A stretch of 54,902 nucleotides of DNA from Methylobacillus glycogenes JCM 2850 (lineage in GTDB: Bacteria > Pseudomonadota > Gammaproteobacteria > Burkholderiales > Methylophilaceae), in NCBI RefSeq assembly GCF_000617925.1, contig NZ_BAMT01000015.1, positions 1 to 54,902 of the forward strand, read 5' to 3'. The translations under genes were made by a program, and so were the position numbers. The stretch's first letter is position 1; each line of letters begins with the position of its first letter. The notes below the pieces were generated by a model. That model ran no database searches. It worked only from the letters and a program-made list of their open reading frames with translations, and had not been told where the DNA came from. This document shows positions 9,896 to 21,231 of the stretch, piece by piece.

Positions 9896-10144
9896 TTAAC
9901 TGCTGTAAAGCCACAACACCCCTTCGGCCTGAGTGGCATGCGACAACTTCACCCTGGCCTGCACCTGCTCACCATTCTGGCTGGTAATGCAGAAGGTGCC
10001 CGGTTGCTGAAAACTGCCGGATAACCTGGCCCCTACGGCAAAATTGCAAGGCTCATCGGTGACAAAACCAAACCAGATACCGTGATGGCTTTGCACCAGA
10101 TATTTACCGTTTTCTATCAGCACCAGATCAAAGCTGGCGTGCAT
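9896..10144 (-). CDS. Small conserved-looking hypothetical protein
   Basis: 82 residues from the ATG at 10144 (MHASFDLVLIENGKYLV). An earlier in-frame GTG at 10156 would add four residues. It looks like an all-beta fold: alternating hydrophobic strands, IWFGFVTDEPCNF, and a GxxLSGSF turn. It has no signal peptide and no known motif. It lies between two converging/co-directional units and has no obvious partner. Confidence rests on composition and lack of overlap. Confidence 0.5.
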   Translation of the reverse strand: MHASFDLVLIENGKYLVQSHHGIWFGFVTDEPCNFAVGARLSGSFQQPGTFCITSQNGEQVQARVKLSHATQAEGVLWLYSS

Positions 10145-10201
10145 TCCCGTATCCACAAATATGCGCCTTATCTGTTAACAGCGGTCTGGCTAGACTAGCC
10201 A

Positions 10202-10224
10202 GCACGCAGACTGAATCTGCGTGC
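10202..10224 (-). terminator. Hairpin downstream of the OmpA-barrel gene
   Basis: GCACGCAGA (10202-10210) pairs perfectly with TCTGCGTGC (10216-10224) around a five-base loop. It lies 46 bases past the stop of the minus-strand outer-membrane operon. There is no strong U-run. A second small inverted repeat (TGGCTAG/CTAGCCA) lies immediately beyond it. Confidence 0.5.
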
Positions 10225-10270
10225 CAGGCCAGATCTCAGGCTACGCTTACATCGTCAGTTACATAGCCAC

Positions 10271-13200
10271 TTACATCGTGCCTATGACGTTCACAAAGAA
10301 GCCGCGGCTGCGGTAAGAAAGATTGGTCAGGTCATCAGAGTAGTTGGTGAAGTTGTACCCCACACCCGCTTTCACGCCTTCTGCCATATGGCGGTAAATC
10401 GCCATCAGCACGCCAGCCCTGGAATCCTGCGCTTCAGTCGCACGCAGGTTTCTTAGCTCCAGCACCGCATCCCATTCCTTCACAAAGTGCCAGTCGGCTC
10501 TGAGTATCATCAGGTCGGCACGGCTGGAGAACCACTGACCATCCACCTTGCTATCCTTAAGCTCGCCTATGCGGAAGGCATATTTCGCCCCCAGCGATAA
10601 CCAAGGTTTAACGTCGTAAATGGTATCCACCGACAGCACCTGGCTGCGCTGCGCGTAATCGGCGGTAAAGCCAGACGGCGAGAGCTGCCCGGGAGATGGC
10701 AGGTTGTAGAAGTTGGTGTACTTGAACAAGGTGTTCCATCTGTCATTGTTAATGGGACGGTAAGCCGCACCCGTCACAATTTCGTGGTAATCACCGTCAT
10801 AGAACGCGCCACGCTGTTGCTGGAGACCGACCAGTTGAGCTTGCCCAGCAAGCGCCATTCCGGCGTGGCCTGATAACCCAGGGTATTGCGTATCAGCCAG
10901 GTATCGCGGTCGCCATAGAGGTTGCTCTGTTCATCGCGGAACTCGATATTGCCGCTGTACTTGGTGTTATCACGCTTATAGGCCAGCGCAAAACTCACCG
11001 CCTTGCGCTTGAGGTCGCCAGACAAGGGGTTGGATACCTTGCCCGCCTCGCCCTTGACGCCAAAGTTCCAGAAATCATTGGCGGCATAATCCAGACCAAA
11101 GGCATTGATCAGGCTTTGCACACCGGAGCCATCGACAGTACGGGTTTCGCCAAATACGCGCATTTCATCAGTCACGCGGTATGACGTACCCGTGACCCAG
11201 CTACCCTGACGGCCGCGCCAGGCATTATCCGGGCGCTCGTTCTCCACCAGATAGTTGCTATAGGCATTGCTGCGGTCGGAGATGCGGTAATCCGCACCCA
11301 GCTTGACGCCTGGCCCCAGATTACCTTGTGAGCCTTCCGCTACCAGGCGCAGCCTGTCATTGACGCGATAACTCATGCCCAAACCAGCGCGGTTGTTATC
11401 GTCACGTGTGCCATCGCGGGCCACCGTGCCCTGCAGGTAACCATAGGCATTCCAGTCTTTCTTGCCCGGCTGCTGGCCAGGTTCAAGCTCGCTGGCATCC
11501 TGTAGCGGCGTGTAGTCCATGCGTACCTGCACATCGGTGCGGTTGCCTGTCTGCGATAGCAGGCTGCTGGCATTGGGGATATGCACGTCGCGCTCATCCT
11601 GACGCACCGCCACGCCTGCCTGCCATTGCGGGTCCAGCTGCTGGCGCACGCCTACTTCTACCGCCTGGCTGTCCAGCGTGTCTGCACGCCTGACGTCAGC
11701 CTTGGCATCGAGGATAGTGTTGGGCGCCACCTGCACATTGGCTTTCAGGCCATGTTGCTTGATTTCCTCACCCGAAACAGCAATCTGCCCGGGGCCGGAA
11801 TAGCCTCTGTCACGGTTCTGCACATAGGCCGTGACCTTGCCCTTCATATTGTCGCTAACATCAGCCAGATCCAGCGCAGACTCAATGCGGTAGGCATTGG
11901 CCGCTTCCCCGGTGGTGGTCATGCCGTTGAAGGCAAAACCGCCATCCAGCGAAGTTTGCGCACCATCGCCTGCGCCGTCAGAGCGTGCGGCTTCGAGCTT
12001 GATAAAGGTGCCTGGGGTGTAGCGTATGGTGGCATCCAGCCCTTGCAGGGTCTGCTTGAGCATGCCGTCACCCTGCTTGTAGCCTGTCACGCCTATTTGC
12101 AGATAATCATTGACCCAATGCGTGGCGCGGCCACCCGTGGAGAAGTTATCGACCTTGGATAACCCCGGCACGTATTCATAGGTAGTCACCAGGTAAATCT
12201 CGCTGCCATTGATGGAAGCGGTGCTGATCATGCTGGGCGCAGCGCCTGTGGAGTTCAGCGCCTCGCGCAGCGTAATGCGGCCTTGCAGATAGTTGATCTC
12301 GTAATCCTGCGCCGGGGCCAGCAGCTTGCGCTCTATCACCAGGCCAGAATCACGGTCACGCACTTCCACCCAGATACGCTCAGAGCCCATGGTCAGGGCT
12401 TGGTGACGCAAGTAGTACAGTGAGCCGCCCGTACCACGGAATTCATCGCGTGAACCCAGGGTGCCAGGGTCAGCCGCAAAGGCGTCTACCTGCGTGGTTT
12501 TTTCGCCAAAGCGCGTGGTGTTTTCAGAGCGATACTTGGCGTTGGCACCATAGAGGCCACGCGAATATTGCAGCAGTTCGGTGCCGCTCCATGAGGTCTT
12601 GAAGTTACCCCACATCACATGCGAGTCACCGCGTGCCAGCTTGACGTAGAACTTGCCCTGGGTAGGCGCATCGTCCACCGTGGTGCTGTCATCGCCATAC
12701 ACCGGGTAGTAGAGATCCGGGTTGATATTGCGCAGCAGATAGCGCGGGTCCTTGGAGGAGAAGTTGGAGAACAAATGCTCCAGCGGCTGCTCGCGCGTAT
12801 CGGCAGCAGCGGTCAGCAGCCAGTCGCCCTTGACCTTGCCCTTGACATAGAAAGCCCCACGGCCATCAACAAAGCCTGAGCCGTCATAGTGCTGGTCATC
12901 GCCCGTTACCAGTGTGGCTGGGCCGCGCACATTGTTTTTGCCAGCGGTGATGTCACCAATGGCAATGTAGAACCAGTCGTTATCGGCAATATTGAGGTTG
13001 CGGCGGAAGCTGGTGAACTCACCATCGCTTTCAATCAGCTTAACCTCCACACTATTGGGGCCTGGCGGCATGATCTGCTTGATGGCAAATCGCCCTTGCG
13101 TATCCACAGGCACCTGCAAGCCCAGGGTTTCTATACGCTGCCCAGGCTGCAAATGGCTGCCGTTCACCGTCACCGTGCCGCCCTTGACTGGGATATTGCG

Positions 13201-14474
13201 CAGGCTCAGGCTGTTTTCGCCATAACCCGTGAGCAATTCCTTGCCTGGTTGCAAATCGCTGCTAATGCGCGGCGTGTTGCTGGCAATAATCTCCAGCGGC
13301 TTCATCACCGATTCATCAAAACGTCCCTGGGGGTCATACACGCGCAGCAAGTACATTACTTGCGACAAGCCCTCAGGCGCGCTCACCTGCCACTTGCTGG
13401 CGCCGTTCCAGTCCACGGGCACCACTGCCAGCGGTTTTTCCTGCGGCATTTGGCCGGGTACAAAAATACGGATTTCTGCCTTGCTGATCCACGGCAGGTA
13501 ATTGGCCCAGGCGCGGAATTGCGCTTCTTCACCGCGTGACAATGCAGGCTGGTGCAGCCAGGCATTCATTTGCGGCAAGGTAGAAAGATTGTCGTAGCGC
13601 ACCTGAATATCGGCTTTTTCCAAAGCCACATCGGTACAGCGCTGCAGGTCGGCTTCCAGCGGCCCGTCATTAAGGTCTACAGCTCGCCGTCTATGCTGAT
13701 GCGGAATGGTGCGCCCGCAGGCTTTCCAGTCTTAGACCCACTCTGCGCAGTACTTTGTGCAGTACTTTGTGCAGTACTTTGTGCAGTACTTAGTGCTTCG
13801 CAGGCTGCACGCGGCGGGGCCACCACGGCCACGGGGGCAGCGGGAATGATTTCCTGCTCATCAAACCACACCTTGATAATCACGCGGCGATTGCTGGCCA
13901 TGCCTGCCGCCGTGTCATTACTCGCCACAGGCTGGCTTTCGCCATAGCCGCGCAAGCTGAGCTGGCTGTCATCCAGTTGCAGGGCCTGCTTGAGGTAAGC
14001 CGCCACTGCCAGCGAGCGGGCTTCCGACAGGCCTTGGTTGTCCCTGAAAATGCGCTTGGCATTGAGTGACAAACGCTGATTATCGGTATGCCCGGCAATA
14101 TCAATGCGCACACCTTTTTTGCCTTGCAACTGCGCACTCAGCGCCTGCAAGTCGCTGATGGAATCTGCGGTCAAATCGGCCTTGCCAGAGCTGAATCTGG
14201 CAGCACCACTATCTTCCACCAGCCGCGTGAAAATCTGCGGCTCGGCGGCAGGTACTTGCATGGCGGCGGCCTTCATGCGCGCCAGGGCACTGCTGCTGAT
14301 GCCCGAGGGCAAGGGGTAGCTGACTGGCCCCTGCATTTCTGCCGGGGCGGGCAGGCCGTGCTGGTCTACCCTGGCGTTATCCAGGCGCTTGCCAGTTTCA
14401 TGCTTGAAATCAGGCTCAGCCTGAGCCCCGTTAACCATCATGGTGATGGCAATTGCTATGGCGCGGCGCTTCAT
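10271..14474 (-). CDS. Large outer-membrane protein: OmpA-like domain followed by a long C-terminal beta-barrel (frameshifts near 13679 and 10813)
   Basis: About 1,400 residues once two single-base deletions are allowed for. Start at 14474 (MKRRAIAIAITMMVNGAQA signal peptide). An OmpA/MotB peptidoglycan-binding domain follows at roughly residues 65-195: IAGHTDNQRLS, NQGLSEARSLAVAAYL, GYGESQPVASNDTAAG, NRRVIIKV. Next come four STAQ repeats, an interdomain region with SdrD/bacterial-Ig-like strands, the signature YPVYGDDSTTVDDAPTQGKF, and a C-terminal barrel ending SYRSRGFFVNVIGTM. The apparent stop after ISIDGEL is followed in the next frame by VDLNDGPLEADLQ with no start site, so the two parts are one protein. 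The second break splits NWSVSSNS/RGAFYDGDYHEIV. Its ATG overlaps the stop of the upstream repeat-protein gene (ATGA), showing co-translation. Confidence 0.78.
13747..13794 (-). repeat. Four 12-bp tandem repeats encoding STAQ
   Basis: On the plus strand GCAGTACTTTGT is repeated at 13747, 13759, 13771 and 13783 (the last copy with one change). Read on the minus strand within the OmpA-barrel gene it encodes STAQ-STAQ-STAQ-STAQ. It forms a flexible linker after the OmpA domain. The perfect repeats are prone to slippage, and unit-number changes keep the frame. Confidence 0.85.
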
Positions 14475-17400
14475 GGCTGAGTCTCCCCTTCTACTGCCTC
14501 TACTGCTGTTTCTACAATGAGCGGGAAAGCCGCCTGTTCTTGTTGTTGATTTGGTTTTTCATGCATCTCGCGCCAGCGTTTTCGTGCCAGCTTGGCCAGG
14601 CTGTCCAGGCGCTTCTTGGTCAATGACGGCTGAGCTTTATCGTTGGCATTGCTGGTATTGGCAGCAAAGGCAATGCGCAATACCGAAGGTCTGCCCTCCA
14701 GCTTGTGCAGCATGTCTTCAAACGCTTGCTGCCATTGCGGCTGCAATTCCAGCCCCGCAGGCAGGAAAGCGGCGTCATTGATATCCACACGCACCACGCG
14801 GTGTACGGTGGCGCCGAAGTTGAGCTTGACCATCTTGCCTCGGGTTACGCGCACATCACGGGGGTTTTCCGTGGTCACGCGGTAACCGGATGGCAGGGTG
14901 CGCTCATCCAGCTTCATGACAAAGTTGCTGCCTCTGTCCATCTGCGGAATATCGGCACAAGTGACATGGAAGCGGCCTTCGGCATCGGTAGTCACCAGCA
15001 GGCCACGCGCGGTTACCACGCGTACATTGGCAATGCCGGGTTCGCCCTGGTCCTGATAGCCGTTTGCGTTCTTGTCATCAAACACCTTGCCTATGATGTC
15101 CGAGCAGTCAAAGGTAGGGTCTGGGGTGACTTTCACCGGGGCGGAGCGATATTGGAAACCAGGGTGTTGACCAATGCGTTCTGCGCCCAGGCCTGGTTGA
15201 TGTACTCGCCCTCGCCTACGCCAGTACCCACCACCAGAATCAGCTTGTAAGTCTTGCGCTCACCTGCGGTGAAGCTCTGGTTTTTCCAGCTCAGGTCACG
15301 ACCATTGACTTCAGGTTCTATGCGCACGCCATTGATAGAGGCAGAACCACTGCGGTACTTGAAGCCAGGCGGCAGGCGGTCGGTGACGTCTATGTTGTTG
15401 ATCGCCACCGAGCTGCTGGCGGTAATGGTGTAAGGCACCAGGTCACCACGCACTACATTCACCAGCGGCGTCACCTTGGTGACGGTGATAATGCCGCCCA
15501 GCATGGGGTCTAGCGGAATATGGTTGTTCACCAGATTGGCCGATACGCCAGGCTGCAGGTTAAAGTTGAAGTAGTGGCGTGTGGCGGCTGCGGCCAGGCC
15601 AGTGCTGTTGTTGGCAAATGAGCCATCTGCACTGCTGCTGGCGCAGGTGCTGGCATCCACAGGGCCTGCACCTACCGCAGGGGCTGTGGCGTTTTGCTGC
15701 ACCATGGCCGGGTCTGGCGTGGCGGTCACCTGCAAGGTGGCCTGACACACGGGCAACATGGCCGAAGGTTGCGGCAGATAATTGGCGGGGTAGCTATCTA
15801 TGCTCAGCGTGTACACACCAGCAGGCGCGTTTTGATTAAGCAGGAACTGATAGCCACCATCCCCAGCCGTGGTGTGCCTGTCCTGACCACCCACCAGATG
15901 CAGCGCCGGGGTAAAGCCAGCCGGGCCGCTGATTCTGACTACAGCACCGGATACAGGCTGGCGCGTCACCGCGTCATACACCACCCCGGCCGGGTCCAGC
16001 GGCAAGCTGTGGCCGAGAATGTTGTCACCATTGTTGAGGGTAATGCCACTCAGGCTGCCATCAAGGTTGGATGCGCCCGTAGTTGCTGATCGGGTGCACC
16101 TGACCATTGTCATAACCCAAACCCTGCTCGTTAGGGCGGGCATGGCCGTACAGCGTGCCTGTAGTGGGGTGAATAAACTTGACCTGATAGCCAGAACCCG
16201 GCGGCAGATTGGTAAAGCTGTAAGCACCATTGGCGGCGGTGGTCATGCTGGTGACCAGGCTGCCATTCCGCCACAGTTCCACCAGCCAATCGGCTTGCGG
16301 CCTGTCTTCAGCGGCGGGGCTGCTGCTGTTGTAAATGCGGTCGTGGTCACCATCCAGCCAGACATGGCCGCTGATGCTGGCGCTGCCAATGGCGGCGGCC
16401 AGTTCACCAAAGTTGTAATCGGTGCCAGAGTTGTTCAATACAACAACAAAGGTGTCAGACCCGGCTGGCAGCACGGTACGTGGCGGGTTGCCGCCCTGCG
16501 CACCTGGCTGCCCACCTGGTTTTTGCCGTTGGTATAACCTGCGGGTTGGGTTTCAACTATGGTGTAGCCGCTGCCATTGGAAGGCGGCAGGCCAGTAAAG
16601 CTGTAGCGACCATCGGCCCCGGTCTGCACCACACATTGCGCTATCAGGCAGACATCGCCGCCTGTGGCGGTAGTGCCAGACAAGGTGACGGTCACGCCGG
16701 AGATACCTACTTCACCGCTATCAATCTGGCCGTTGTCGTTGACGTCCACAAACACGCGGCCGCTCAATGACAGGTTGTTAGGCGAGATATCAGAGCGCAC
16801 GGTGGTGGCTTCACCTTCGGTGTTATTGCCCAGATTGCGGTCATTCTCGTTGGCAAAAACTTCGGCCACGCTGTTATACACATCGCCACCCACGGCAGGC
16901 TCAGACTTCAGGCGCACCGAGAGATAACGATTGCGCACCTCGGCGTTTTCCATGCTGGCCTGTGCACCAGTGTAGGTACAAGTCACCAGCAGGCTGGCTG
17001 GCCCGGTGACTTCGCTGCCTATGTTGTTACAAATACTGCCTGCAGGCGGGCCCATGCTGGCGCTATCACCCAGAAAGCGCAGGGTTTTGCTATTGGGTGG
17101 TGTAATGCGGTAGGTAAAGCGCACCCCTGTGGCCTGCGAGGGGCCGTTATTCACCAGATTGATGGTGTAAATCACATCATTCTGCGGGTTATCGCCGTTG
17201 TTGCTGGGGTCATAACCCAGCGGGTCTACGTTATCGATATTGTTGACCAAGAGGTCGATGTCAGCGGCTTCCACCAGCAGCACGGCAGATTTGCTGTTAT
17301 TGGCACCGTTGGTGGTGTCGGCATTTTCTGCGGTCGAGGTGTCTATGCGCGCGGTGTTGTTGATGCTCCATGAAGTGCCGCTGGCCTGACCGCTCTTCCA

Positions 17401-20034
17401 GTTGGGGCGCAGCACTATTGTGATCGTGCGCTGCTCGCCACTAGCCAGATTGCCACCCTGGCAGTTAAGCAAGGGGTTGCTGCCTGGGCCATAGCTACGG
17501 CCAGCTTCCAAGCCGCTGCAAGTGGGCGCGCCTGATGTCCAGTTGGCAGCATTGACAGAAATCACGGTAAAGCCTGGGTCTGTGGCGGCCAGCACAAACT
17601 GGTCACGCACCTGCACGTTTTGCGCGGGTGATGGCCCGTTGTTACGGAAGGTCAGCACATAGGTGACATTGGTGCCCGCCTGCGCCGTGGCCGGGGTAAC
17701 AATCTTGGAAACCATTTCCACATCGGTAATCGGCACGATGACCACAGGCACAGAAGCGCTGTTGTTGCTGGTATCGGTATCGCCCTGGGTGGTGGAAGAG
17801 ACAGAAGCGGTGTTGGTGAAACTGCCGCCAGTGAGGTTGCGCTCGACTGGTACGGTGAAGGTCACGCTTTGGCCCACGGCCAGCACGCCACCTGTCTGCG
17901 TACACACCAGCGCGGCGTTATCCATGGCGCAGCTGAATGTGGCGCTAGAAGCGGTGGCGTAGGTGGTGGCTGCTGCCACGTTTGGCGTATCACTGCGGTG
18001 ACCGGGGATAGGGTCGCGCACCACAATATTCTGCGCATCCACCGCGCCTAAATTGCTCACCGTCAGCGTGTAGGTCATGACGGTTTCACTAGCATCCAGG
18101 CTGGTGTCACCATTAGGCGTGGTCACGGATTTTGCCATGGCCAGATTGATGGAGTTGGCCGTTTGCGAAACGCTGACATTGGCGTTGACGCTTTGACCTG
18201 CGGGGTACCAGCAATCTGGCACTGGCTGGCCAGAGCCTGGGCTGACGCAGCTGATATTGGCGTTATTTACTGCCACGCCACCCGCATGGCTACTCGCTAC
18301 GCGCGTGATAATGCGCAGTGCCGGGGCTGTTTGCCCTGCGGGCAATGCTGCGGTGTATCTACATGTGGCTGCATTAGCGCCAGCATCCAGCGTATTGCCG
18401 CCGCCACTGCCTGCGGGGGTACATACCCAGCCCGTGCCGCTGTAGCTGACAAAGGTTTCATCGGCCAGTTGTATGGTATCCACCACCGAAATGCTGTTGG
18501 CCGGGGCGGCGCTGGAGCCCTGGTTGGCCACGGTAATGGTGTTGACTACGTCCTGCCCTGCCGCCACCGGGTTGGGGCTGCGCGATTTGGCTACGGTGAG
18601 GCCTGCACCTGCGGGCATGACGTTGAGGTTGACGCTGGCGCTGTTGTTGCTCGGGATAGGGTCAGCCGGGTTGCCGGGGTTGTGCGCAATCACCGCGCTG
18701 ATGTTGTTATAGGTTTCCAGCTGGGTTACCGCAGGGGCAGTGGCCACAATCTGAATCTGGTCGCTGGCACCCGCGGCAAACGTTGTAGGGTGCTGGCAGG
18801 TAACCACCTGGCCAGAAGGCGTACAGGCCCAGCTACCGCTGCTTGAGGCGCTGGAGTTATACACAAAGCCTGCAGGCAGGTTGTAGGTCACCGTCACGCC
18901 ATTGGTAGCACTGCTGGGGCCCTGGTTGCTGGGCAATACGGTAAAGGTCACCGGGTTGCCAGGGTTGGCGGGTGATGGGCTGGGCGCGGCCTGGCTGATG
19001 GTGAGGTCTGCCCCGGCATTCACCTGCACACTGGCAGAGCGCACATTGTTGCTGCTGAATGGGTCAGCCACGGCAGAGCTGAGTTGTGGCGCAATGGTGG
19101 CCGTGCCGCTGCTGACGTCATTGACGCGCGTGACAATATTGAGGCCGCTGAAACTTTCATTCAGCGCCAAAGGGGTGCTGCGGGTACAGGTGACTTGCTG
19201 GCCGCTGGCGCTACAGCTAAAGCCCGCGCCACCACTGCCAGTGGAGACAAAGCTTAGCGAGGCTGGCAGCGTGAGGGTGACACGCGGGGTGCTGGCCGCA
19301 TCTGGCCCCAGGTTTTGGCCCCCCATGCTCCAGCTGATATTGCCGCCGCCTGTGACCGGGTCTGGGCTGCCGACTACGCTGCTGAGTTCAAGATCGGCAC
19401 CGTTGTTGATGGTGGTGTTTTGTGTGGCGGTGTTGTTGCCGCTGTTGGATTCCACACTGCTGGTAGCCGCAGTGGCGGCGATATTGATGGTGCTGGCGGT
19501 GGCGGCCGTGGTGCGCAGGCGCAAGCTCATATTGCGCGAATCACCCCCAGCCAGATTGGCCGAGAGGCTACAGACCACAGTGCCCCCCGGGGCCACACTG
19601 CCTGCCGCCGGGCAGGTGCCGCCGACGATGCTGGCGTCCTGATAGGTGGTGGTGGCGGGCAGCGGCACGGTGACGGTGACATTGCTGGCCAGGTCGTTGC
19701 CGTTATTGGCGACGACGATGGTGTAAATCACATCGCCACCACGCGGGGCCGGGTCTGGTGTATCACTGAGGTTGGAAATCAGCACATCTACCGCAGCCTG
19801 TGCAGGCGCGGCGGCCAGCATGCCCAGCAGTGCCAGCAGGCTGATGGCTGCCCAGTTCAAGCTGTTGTTTTCTGCTGTTGACTGGCCGAAACCTTGATGC
19901 CCGGCTTGTGCGACAGCTTTTACAGACTGCACGTTAGCTGTTACCGCTTGAGTGTTATGTGCGCCTGAAACCGCCACACGCAAACCAGCAAAGCCCTGCT
20001 TGGCGTAAAACGCCAGCGTTCCCCAGATACTCAT
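14471..20034 (-). CDS. Giant DUF11 / SdrD-B repeat surface protein (frameshifts near 16500, 16083 and 15142)
   Basis: About 1,850 residues. The preferred start is ATG 20034 (MSIWGTLAF); the more upstream codon at 20082 adds no conserved sequence. An unusually long N-region precedes a signal-peptide core ISLLALLGMLAAAPAQA. Seven tandem DUF11 repeats follow (each with an NxGP/NNGPS-type motif and about 110-140 residues). Then come SdrD-B-like segments (VFVDVNDNGQIDSGE, VWLDGDHDRIYNS), an eighth DUF11-like repeat, and a last SdrD-B segment (GKVFDDKNANGYQDQGEPG). A basic helical tail closes it. The three breaks are each repaired by one base: an added base near 16500 and near 15142, and one G removed from a GGG near 16083. 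Co-translated with the OmpA-barrel gene. Likely role: secreted surface stalk or adhesin anchored through its partner (inference). Confidence 0.78.
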
Positions 20035-20419
20035 CCCTTGTGTTCCCCTGACTACGCGCCTTGAAGTTCCGTTGACCGCCAATACAGGCGCGGCACGGAT
20101 TTATAGGCTGTGGAATGTAGCCACAATCAGAGTAGGGTTCACTAACAGTAACTCAGCAAAATGCACATTTGACTCACACAGACTCACAGCCTGGCTACAG
20201 TGAAAAACCCGCGTAGATTTAATAAAGACTTGTCACCACTGCATTGCGCGGCTGGGCGCAGGTTTTTTGGTAGTGTGAGAGGCTTGGTGAGGCAGGGTGG
20301 TCAATTAGGCCAGACGGACTAAGCAGACAAGGCAGCAATTCAGCTTGCTGTCAGGGAGATGGCCGAAATTGCTTGTGAAATGGAAGTCTGAAAAACACGG
20401 CTGAGCAGAAAAGAAAAAC

Positions 20420-21162
20420 TCAGGTAATGACGCAAGCGCCCGTGAAGGTAAAACCAAAGCCGGGAATGGCTTGATAGGCAAGGGCGTACCCGTGGTGGCC
20501 AGCGCCTTGCGCCGCAGGCGCGAGATAATGACTTCAACGCGGTGAAAATCAAAGTCATTAATATCACCACCAAAGGCGTGAATGATATGCGCACGCGGCA
20601 CAGGCTCGCCGCAGCGTTCTACCAGGCGGTTGAGAAAAGTGTATTCCTTGGGCGTGAGCGGTATGGTGATGTTCTGCGGTGATTCCAGAGTCCAGAATGA
20701 TTTGTTCAAGCGCCATGAGAGCTTATCTGCGCTGGCCTGTGCGGCAGGTTGCGCTGCGGCGGCTGCCACGCCCTCACCCCCGGGCTGCTCAAGCCGGCGT
20801 GATAAAGAGCCCAGCACCGATACCAGCTCTTTCAGGTCCACAGGCTTGACCATATAAGCATCCGCGCCATCATTCAGGCCCTGCACGCGGTCTTCCAGCG
20901 TGCCACGTGCGGAGAGCATCACGATGCCCATCTTGCTGGACTGACGCAGATGCCTGAGCACAGAGAAGCCATCTTCCCCCGGCAGGCCCACGTCCAGAAT
21001 CACTACATCAAACTTTTGCAGCACCATCTCGCGGTACAGCCCGGCGGCATCGCCCACGCCTGTGGCGGCAATGCCCAGCGAGCGCAGACCCAGCACGGTC
21101 TCTTCCCTGAGGTCGAGGTCATCCTCGACAATGATTACATTGAGATGGGTGGCGCTATTCAA
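20420..21162 (-). CDS. OmpR-type two-component response regulator (frameshift near 20471)
   Basis: Receiver domain: VIIVEDDLDLRE (acid pocket), VVILDVGLPGEDG (phospho-acceptor Asp), MLSARGTLEDR (Thr/Ser), and DAYMVKPVDLKEL (Lys). An Ala-rich linker and an OmpR winged helix follow: LTPKEYTFLNRLVE, DFHRVEVIISRLRRK. The frame breaks after PLPIK. With one base added at 20471 it reads AIPGFGFTFTGACVIT and stops at 20420-20422, the normal end for this family; the uncorrected frame runs on to 20305 with unrelated sequence. The start is uncertain: a TTG at 21162 lies close to the receiver domain, while an ATG at 21243 would overlap the start of the divergent kinase. It probably partners that kinase and may control the surface-protein operon downstream. 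Confidence 0.82.
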
Positions 21163-21231
21163 TTGAGTATAAAATCCGGCAAAATCTAAATACTTGTCAT
21201 CAAAACACCTTAACCCCTGGATTCTAATCCA

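Noticed and set aside
13747..13794. Possible CRISPR-like array
   Set aside because: The 12-bp units are directly adjacent with no spacers, and they encode a protein linker.
20305..20419. Longer C-terminus of the response regulator
   Set aside because: The sequence after the frame break is unlike any OmpR protein, while the alternative frame gives the expected GFGFTF ending and an early stop.
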